Shown here: positions 6,822-11,310 of the stretch, in pieces
How the letters are laid out: each line of letters begins with the position of its first letter
Position numbering within the stretch: position 1 is the first letter of the stretch
Source of the DNA: TMED14 sp041158165
GTDB taxonomy: Bacteria > Bacteroidota > Bacteroidia > Flavobacteriales > Schleiferiaceae
Length of the DNA stretch: 11,310 nt
Assembly (NCBI GenBank): GCA_041158165.1
Contig: JBEBBW010000046.1
Span: 1-11,310, forward strand
Direction of reading: 5' to 3'
Made by a program: the position numbers and the translations under genes
Notes under the pieces: generated by a model
The model's input: the letters and a program-made list of their open reading frames with translations, nothing else
What the model was told of the DNA's origin: nothing
Databases searched by the model: none

Positions 6822-6859
6822 AAAAAAGGGCATGATTTCAAAAAATGAAACCATGCCCC
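6822..6859 (-). terminator. Strong intrinsic terminator of the htpG-DUF2911 operon
   Basis: On the minus strand a stem of GGGCATG with CATGCCC (6858-6852 and 6834-6828) is extended by a G-U pair and TTTCA/TGAAA around a five-base T loop. Six T's follow (6827-6822). It begins about 20 bases after the DUF2911 stop and separates that gene from the TonB-dependent receptor downstream on the same strand. Confidence 0.9.
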
Positions 6860-6878
6860 TTGGCGTAGGCTGAACCCC

Positions 6879-7718
6879 TTACTTCAATCGGCGAATCAAG
6901 GCTTGAACGTCAGCCTCACTACCAAAAGGCTTCGACGACTTCTTGGCATCGGCAAGACCAACTTCTAAGGCCTTCTGGGCAGACTTCAGGGCGTCGGCTT
7001 TCTTGCCCTTTCCCTCGAGAATCTGGGCAAGAAGGTAATGGTTGTACCAGTTGTCGCCCTTCATGCTCACCGCCTTGCGGGCCCACTCTTCGGCTTCCGG
7101 TAAATTGTTCTCCATTCCGTAGCGAGCAGCGTTCCGGTATACGGTCCATTCGGCTTTAGGGTCGGCAAGGGCCTTGTCTAGGTTCTCCTTAGCTAAGCGC
7201 TCCGTTGGAAAGCTCACGTTGAACCGGGCCGCACGGTCACCCCAAGAAACCACAAGGTCCGCGCTGCTCTTTTGGATGTTGTCCCAGAAAATCAGCATGG
7301 ATTCCGTACGCATTTGGCCAATTTCCACGGAAACATTCACACGAAGCACATCTTTTTTCTGATCGTAGCTTGAAACGCCCCAACCTTGGGTGTCGCGGTT
7401 TACTACTAAGACCCACTCCCCGTCGTTGGCGATAACCGATAAGCTGTAGGTGCCGGCGGGAATAGGTTGTCGATTAACTTCTACGTCGGTGCTCAAGGTC
7501 AACAACGTGCTGTTGTTGGCTCCAAGGCGCCAGTGCTGTCCAGGCTGAACAACTTCGTTGTAAATGTCCCGGCCGCGCGCACTGGGGCGCCAGTAGGTGA
7601 GCTTGGTATCGGTCAGCCCGATGCGCTGTTCGACAACTGCTTTAGGAGAGAGCTGCGGCAGGTCTTGGGCGGTCATCGACGCCGCGCCCAGGGCTGCGAG
7701 TAGGAAGTACTTTTTCAT
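6879..7718 (-). CDS. Secreted DUF2911 protein with C-terminal TPR-like helices
   Basis: This is a 279-residue protein. The N-terminus MKKYFLLAALGAASMTAQ is a Sec signal. Residues of about 20-165 match DUF2911: LTYWRPSARGRDIYNEVV, then WRLGANNSTLLTLSTDVEV, PAGTYSLSVIANDGEW and SYDQKKDVLRV. DUF2911 is a beta-rich family common in Bacteroidota whose function is unknown. From about 185 the sequence is helical and TPR-like, with LPEAEEWARKAVSM and KGKKADALKSAQKALEVG forming tetratricopeptide-style pairs. By inference it is a periplasmic or surface protein that binds other proteins. It lies 18 bases after htpG on the same strand with no visible promoter between them, and a strong terminator follows, so it is probably cotranscribed with the chaperone gene. 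Confidence 0.88.
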   Translation of the reverse strand: MKKYFLLAALGAASMTAQDLPQLSPKAVVEQRIGLTDTKLTYWRPSARGRDIYNEVVQPGQHWRLGANNSTLLTLSTDVEVNRQPIPAGTYSLSVIANDGEWVLVVNRDTQGWGVSSYDQKKDVLRVNVSVEIGQMRTESMLIFWDNIQKSSADLVVSWGDRAARFNVSFPTERLAKENLDKALADPKAEWTVYRNAARYGMENNLPEAEEWARKAVSMKGDNWYNHYLLAQILEGKGKKADALKSAQKALEVGLADAKKSSKPFGSEADVQALIRRLK

Positions 7719-7736
7719 GGAGGTGAATTTAGCGTA

Positions 7737-9629
7737 TTAAACCAGACGTTCCAGTGAACGGTTCACAAATGCCGTCAATCGCTCGCCCGTCAGCAGTCCT
7801 TGCTGCAGCAGAGCGAGGTCCTTGGCCTGAAGAATGAGTTGCTCGCGGTCGGCAGGCTCTTCAGCCTTAAGAATCTTGCCGGCCAGCGCGTGGTTGCCGT
7901 TCACCACCACGTCGTAGTGGTCGGGGAAGTCGCCCATGCCCATAAAACCGCCACCGCCGGTTGCACTCATTTCCTTCATGCGGCGCATGTACTCGGGCAT
8001 CACGACCATCATTGGCACGTCGTCGCTGGCCAGGGCCTCGATGCGCACGCTGTAGTTCTTGTCGTTGATCGCGCCCTCCACAAAGCCTTTGAGGGTTTCT
8101 TTTTCGGAATCCGTCAAGAGGTGCGCACGTTCGCCTTCCTTCGGAATGAGCTTGTCGAGCATGTCGCTGTCGACGCGGGCAAAGCGCACTTTTTCTTTGG
8201 CGCCCTCGATCTTTTGGATCCAGTGTCCGGCAATAGGTGAGTCGAGCACCACCACGTCGTATCCCTCGGCCTTGGCCTTTTGAATGTAGCTGTGCTGGGC
8301 GTCCACGTTGGAGGCATAAAGCACCACGCGGGTTCCTTCTTTGTCTGTCTGCAGGGCGCTGATCTTCTCGAGGTACTCGTCGACCGTGTAGGTCTTCTCG
8401 TCGACGGCGCTGCGCATCAGGCTGAACTTCTGGGCGCGCTCAAAGAACTTGTCGTCGGTCACCATGCCGTACTCGATGATGACAGCGATATCCTTGAACT
8501 TCTGCTCGAAGTCCGCACGGTCCGCCTTAAACATTTCTTCGAGCTTGTCGGCAACTTTCTTGGTGATGTGTCCGCTAATCTTCTTGACGTTGCCGTCGGC
8601 CTGCAGGTAGCTGCGCGACACGTTGAGCGGAATATCCTTCGAGTCAATGACTCCGTGGAGCAGCATCAAAAAGTCGGGAACGATGCCCTCGACGTTGTCT
8701 GTGACAAAAACCTGGGACTGGTAGAGCTGGATCTTGTTCTTGTTCAGCTCCATGTTGGGCTTCACCTTGGGGAAGAACAGGATTCCGGTCAAGTCGAAGG
8801 GGTAGTCCACGTTCATGTGGATGTGGAAGAGGGGCTCCTCAAACGTGTAGGGGTAGAGGGCCTTGTAAAACGCCTTGTAGTCTTCGTCGGTCAGCTCGCT
8901 CGGCTTTTTGGTCCACGCGGGGCTGTCGGGGTTGATGACGTTGGGCACCTTTTTGGTTTCCCACTTGGCCTCTTCGCCTTCGGGGGCGGAATTATAGCGC
9001 TCGTCTTTCTCACCGCACACGATGGGCACGCTCATGAATCGGGCGTACTTCTTAAGCAGTTCGTTGATTTTGAATTCCTCGAGGAACTCCTCGGACTCCC
9101 CGTCAATGTGCAGGATGATGTCGGTTCCGCGGTCCTTCTTTTTCTTGGTTTCGAGGCTGTACTCGGGCGAGCCGTCGCAGGACCAGAATGCGCCTTCGGC
9201 TTCGCTGGACTTCCAGCTGCGCGTGTGGATCTCCACTTTGCTCGATACCATGAAGCTTGAGTAGAATCCGAGTCCAAAGTGGCCAATCATCGCGCCCTTG
9301 TCGATTTTGCCTTCGTAGGTTTTGACGAATTCCGTGGCGCCCGAAAAAGCCACATCGTTGATGTACTTGTTGACCTCGTCCGACGTCATGCCGATGCCGC
9401 GGTCGCGGATGGTGATGGTCTTTTTCTTTTTGTCGACGTCGACGTGAATGGTCAGGTCGCCCAGCTCACCGCTGAATTCACCCAGGTTGCTTAGGGTTTT
9501 GAGCTTGTTCGTCGCGTCTACCGCATTCGAAATCAGTTCGCGCAAGAAGATTTCGTGGTCGCTGTACAGAAATTTCTTAATGACCGGAAAGATGTTGTCG
9601 GCCGAAACGTTGATTTTACCCGTTGCCAT
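7737..9629 (-). CDS. htpG: Molecular chaperone HtpG (bacterial Hsp90)
   Basis: The protein is 630 residues, the normal length for bacterial Hsp90. The N-terminal GHKL ATPase domain shows ELISNAVDATNKL (E31 as catalytic base, N35 for magnesium), DRGIGM at 76-81, and GHFGLGFYS at 116-124 in the ATP lid. The middle domain carries PLNVSRSYLQ, holding the ATP-contacting Arg; this form has SRSYLQ where the enterobacterial one has SREMLQ. The C-terminal dimerisation domain is present, with a methionine-rich segment (DDVPMMVVMPEYMRRMKEM) that may hold client-binding residues. HtpG remodels cytosolic client proteins with the DnaK system. The start at 9629 gives the standard MATGKINV-type N-terminus, preceded by an A-rich leader. 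I see no CIRCE or other heat-shock operator upstream. It is divergent from the crtA-like gene across 79 bases and probably cotranscribed with the DUF2911 gene. Confidence 0.98.
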   Translation of the reverse strand: MATGKINVSADNIFPVIKKFLYSDHEIFLRELISNAVDATNKLKTLSNLGEFSGELGDLTIHVDVDKKKKTITIRDRGIGMTSDEVNKYINDVAFSGATEFVKTYEGKIDKGAMIGHFGLGFYSSFMVSSKVEIHTRSWKSSEAEGAFWSCDGSPEYSLETKKKKDRGTDIILHIDGESEEFLEEFKINELLKKYARFMSVPIVCGEKDERYNSAPEGEEAKWETKKVPNVINPDSPAWTKKPSELTDEDYKAFYKALYPYTFEEPLFHIHMNVDYPFDLTGILFFPKVKPNMELNKNKIQLYQSQVFVTDNVEGIVPDFLMLLHGVIDSKDIPLNVSRSYLQADGNVKKISGHITKKVADKLEEMFKADRADFEQKFKDIAVIIEYGMVTDDKFFERAQKFSLMRSAVDEKTYTVDEYLEKISALQTDKEGTRVVLYASNVDAQHSYIQKAKAEGYDVVVLDSPIAGHWIQKIEGAKEKVRFARVDSDMLDKLIPKEGERAHLLTDSEKETLKGFVEGAINDKNYSVRIEALASDDVPMMVVMPEYMRRMKEMSATGGGGFMGMGDFPDHYDVVVNGNHALAGKILKAEEPADREQLILQAKDLALLQQGLLTGERLTAFVNRSLERLV

Positions 9630-9708
9630 AGTTTTTATTCGTTTAGTGGTGCTCCCTGCGGAACAAGGGCTGTGCCACGCGGGTTACCTTAGTACATTGA
9701 CTGACAAA

Positions 9709-10410
9709 ATGGCAAATCCTCCCTTCATAACCGTTCGCTTTTTTCGCTGGAACGGCCGCAGCGCCCAGTGGCGGGCCTTTGGCGCACAGGGATTTGCCCT
9801 TCGTCAGCCGTGGTCGGCACCCGGATTGCGCTTTGCCAAGCAGCTGGGCAGCGGAGCCGGCAGCGGCTTCTCGATTTGGCCGGACTTCAGCACCTACGCG
9901 TGGTTTGGTGTCTGGGAATCGGCTACGTCGGCCGCGGAATTTTTTGCTACAGACGCCCGATGGGCGGAATGGCGCGCCCTCGCCCACGAAGAATGGGGCT
10001 GGGACGCCGAGCCAGTGCGCGGCCACGGGAGCTGGGACGGCGTGCACCTGCTCGAAGGGGCGGCGCTGGCGGAGTTGGTTCCCGGCGACGAAGTCGCCGT
10101 GCTGACCCGCGCCCGGATCAAGTGGAGCCAGGCGCTGCGCTTTTGGTGGAACGTGCCCGGCGCCAGCCGCCACCTGGATCGGTTGCCGGACCTCCTCTAC
10201 CGCAAAGGAGTGGGCGAGCTGCCCCTGGTCGAGCAAGCCACGTTGAGCGTGTGGCGCAGCGCCGAAGCCCTGGACGCGTTTGCGTACCGGAGTCGGGAGC
10301 ACGCGCCCATGGTGCGCAAAACCCGGGACTACGGCTGGTACAGCGAAGAAATGTTCCTGAGGATGAAGGTCTTGACTCGTTGGGCGTCTCGCCCTATCTT
10401 GGGTACATGA
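9709..10410 (+). CDS. CrtA-family (spheroidene monooxygenase-like) protein
   Basis: This 233-residue protein is close in length to purple-bacterial CrtA (about 240). It follows CrtA's motif order: ITVRFFRW at 7-14, KQLGSGAGSGFS at 44-55 (CrtA has KMFGSGTGQGFT), SWDG at 108-111, VAVLTRARIKWSQALRFWW at 129-147, GVGELPLVEQATLSVW at 167-182, and WYSEEMFLRMKVL at 210-222. The comparison is from memory. CrtA inserts a keto group at C2 of acyclic carotenoids using oxygen. Here the substrate is unknown; a carotenoid or another hydrophobic molecule is inferred. No signal peptide or TM helix is visible. The start at 9709 follows an A-rich leader, and an upstream in-frame ATG would run into htpG. TACCTTAG at 9685-9692 is a one-mismatch -7 box candidate. 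The stop overlaps the next gene's start as ATGA, implying translational coupling to the AlkB-type oxygenase. Confidence 0.82.
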   Translation: MANPPFITVRFFRWNGRSAQWRAFGAQGFALRQPWSAPGLRFAKQLGSGAGSGFSIWPDFSTYAWFGVWESATSAAEFFATDARWAEWRALAHEEWGWDAEPVRGHGSWDGVHLLEGAALAELVPGDEVAVLTRARIKWSQALRFWWNVPGASRHLDRLPDLLYRKGVGELPLVEQATLSVWRSAEALDAFAYRSREHAPMVRKTRDYGWYSEEMFLRMKVLTRWASRPILGT

Positions 10411-11310
10411 CGGGACTCCGATATCTTTTGGCGCTGCTGCTGCCTGCTTCGATTTACGCTGGGTTACTCGCTGATGGTTTCTGGTCGTTTGCCGCATTGG
10501 GGTTTGCCTTCGGGGCGGTTCCCGTACTTGAATCGGTGCTGCCGACGTTTGCGGCGAATCTGAGCGAGGCCCAGCGGGCCGAGCGGTTGCGGCAGCCCTG
10601 GTACGACGTGCTGGTGGTGGCGCAGATTCCGCTGCACCTCGGAGCCATCGCGCTGTTCGTGCACGTCGTGCCGGCGGACCGGGCCAGTGGGGACCTGGTC
10701 TCGCTCGCGGGCCACATCACGGCCATGGGCGTTTCGTGCGGATCCCTGGCCATCAACATTGCCCATGAGCTCGGGCACCGACCTAATGCGGCCTACCAGC
10801 GATTAGCTCAAGGCCTACTCGTCACCACCCTGTACGGGCAGTTTTTCATCGACCACAATTTGGGGCACCATAAGAACGTAGCTACCCCTGAAGACGCCTC
10901 GACGGCGCGCTACGGCGAGGTCCTTTATGCCTTTTGGCTGCGCAGCATGCTCGGGGTTTGGCGCACCGCGTGGCGTTTAAAGCCCCGTTTGATGGCCGTC
11001 CTTTTTGGGGCAGAAGTGATCTATTTAATTGGAATCTATACCCTGGCACCAACCGCACTTCTTCCGTTGGTGATTGCCGCGATCATGGGAATTTTGCTCC
11101 TTGAAACCGTGAACTACATCGAGCACTACGGTTTGCTCCGCCAAAAAGTCAGCGCTCGCCGCTACGAAAACGCCCAGCCGGCACATTCCTGGAATTCAAA
11201 CCACCCGCTCGGTCGGTTCATGCTGTTTGAGTTGACGCGCCACTCCGACCACCACGCGCACCCCCACAAGCCCTATCCGGTGCTGGATCACTACGACGAA
11301 GCACCCCAAA
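10407..11310 (+). CDS. AlkB-type membrane di-iron monooxygenase (alkane 1-monooxygenase family), 3' end cut by window edge
   Basis: There are 301 residues to the window edge without a stop; the family runs about 350-400. All histidine clusters of AlkB are present: HELGH at 120-124, DHNLGHHKNVATPEDAST from 149, NYIEHYGLLR at 236-245 (the AlkB HYG signature), and RHSDHHAHPHKPY from 278. The NYxEHYG and ATPED motifs favour AlkB over the fatty-acid desaturase and CrtZ/CrtR carotenoid hydroxylase branches. Hydrophobic segments at about 5-20, 25-40, 70-90, 100-118 and 200-232 fit the multi-helix membrane fold that carries the two irons at the cytoplasmic side. AlkB hydroxylates terminal carbons of medium-chain alkanes with electrons from rubredoxin. 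No rubredoxin or regulator gene is visible here. The ATG overlaps the stop of the CrtA-like gene by four bases, so a shared lipid or carotenoid substrate is as plausible as alkane oxidation. Confidence 0.9.
   Translation, partial: MTGLRYLLALLLPASIYAGLLADGFWSFAALGFAFGAVPVLESVLPTFAANLSEAQRAERLRQPWYDVLVVAQIPLHLGAIALFVHVVPADRASGDLVSLAGHITAMGVSCGSLAINIAHELGHRPNAAYQRLAQGLLVTTLYGQFFIDHNLGHHKNVATPEDASTARYGEVLYAFWLRSMLGVWRTAWRLKPRLMAVLFGAEVIYLIGIYTLAPTALLPLVIAAIMGILLLETVNYIEHYGLLRQKVSARRYENAQPAHSWNSNHPLGRFMLFELTRHSDHHAHPHKPYPVLDHYDEAPQ

Noticed and set aside
6786..6854. Upstream ATG that would add 23 residues to the TonB-dependent receptor
   Set aside because: The extension translates the terminator hairpin of the preceding operon and would bury the signal peptide. 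The ATG at 6785 gives a proper signal sequence.
8280..9260. 326-residue plus-strand open frame
   Set aside because: Antisense to htpG and rich in Val, Leu, Gly and His from complementary codons. It is a typical mirror of a highly biased gene.
9630..9708. Search for a heat-shock operator (CIRCE) or clear promoter between htpG and the CrtA-like gene
   Set aside because: No CIRCE-like inverted repeat and no full TTTG/TANNTTTG pair on either strand; only a one-mismatch -7 candidate for the plus strand.
10082..10098. Seven-bp inverted repeat with a GAA loop
   Set aside because: It lies well inside the CrtA-like coding sequence, has no T run and is explained by GC-rich codons for a Pro-Gly-Asp-Glu-Val-Ala stretch.
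9643..10497. 284-residue minus-strand open frame
   Set aside because: Antisense to the CrtA-like gene and the start of the AlkB gene; no family motif. The plus-strand frame matches CrtA throughout.
1..11310. Mobile element, phage, CRISPR or defence island
   Set aside because: No transposase, integrase, terminal inverted repeats, regular spaced repeats or defence-type domains were seen; all genes belong to chromosomal housekeeping or envelope families.

Overview
The window looks like an ordinary chromosomal stretch from a member of the Bacteroidota with fairly GC-rich coding DNA (judged by eye). The phylum call rests on three things. The promoters follow the Bacteroidota TTTG / TANNTTTG pattern. 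Start codons lack Shine-Dalgarno sites and often have A/T-rich leaders. The gene types also fit: a TonB-dependent receptor with a carboxypeptidase-regulatory-like N-terminal domain, a DUF2911 protein, a Kazal lipoprotein and a NamZ/DUF1343 muramidase. I would not name a genus.

Layout, left to right. Positions 1-1071 (minus) hold a bifunctional nucleotidyltransferase + HAD-IIIA phosphatase, cut by the window edge, with thioredoxin (1076-1393, minus) four bases upstream of it. A 143-base divergent promoter region separates these from a small Kazal-type lipoprotein (1537-1755, plus). That gene converges on tRNA-Asp(GTC) (minus), and the two share one bidirectional terminator. Next comes a LolC/LolE-type ABC permease (1910-3100, minus), whose 5' end overlaps head-to-head with a NamZ-type exo-N-acetylmuramidase (3081-4400, plus). 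NamZ converges, with a 6-base gap, on a large TonB-dependent receptor (4407-6785, minus). Upstream of the receptor, on the same strand, a probable htpG-DUF2911 operon (7737-9629 and 6879-7718) ends in a strong intrinsic terminator. The right edge is a divergent plus-strand pair: a CrtA-family (spheroidene monooxygenase-like) gene (9709-10410) whose stop overlaps by ATGA the start of an AlkB-type membrane di-iron monooxygenase (10407 to the edge, 3' end missing).

Several genes share an envelope theme: heptose or other sugar activation for surface glycans, outer-membrane lipoprotein sorting, muropeptide salvage, TonB-dependent uptake and a secreted inhibitor lipoprotein. They sit in separate transcription units and do not form one system. 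The item most worth following is the translationally coupled CrtA-like/AlkB pair, two different oxygenase types that probably act on one hydrophobic substrate or in one pathway. I found no mobile elements, CRISPR arrays, phage genes or defence modules. No gene-free stretch exceeds about 145 bases.
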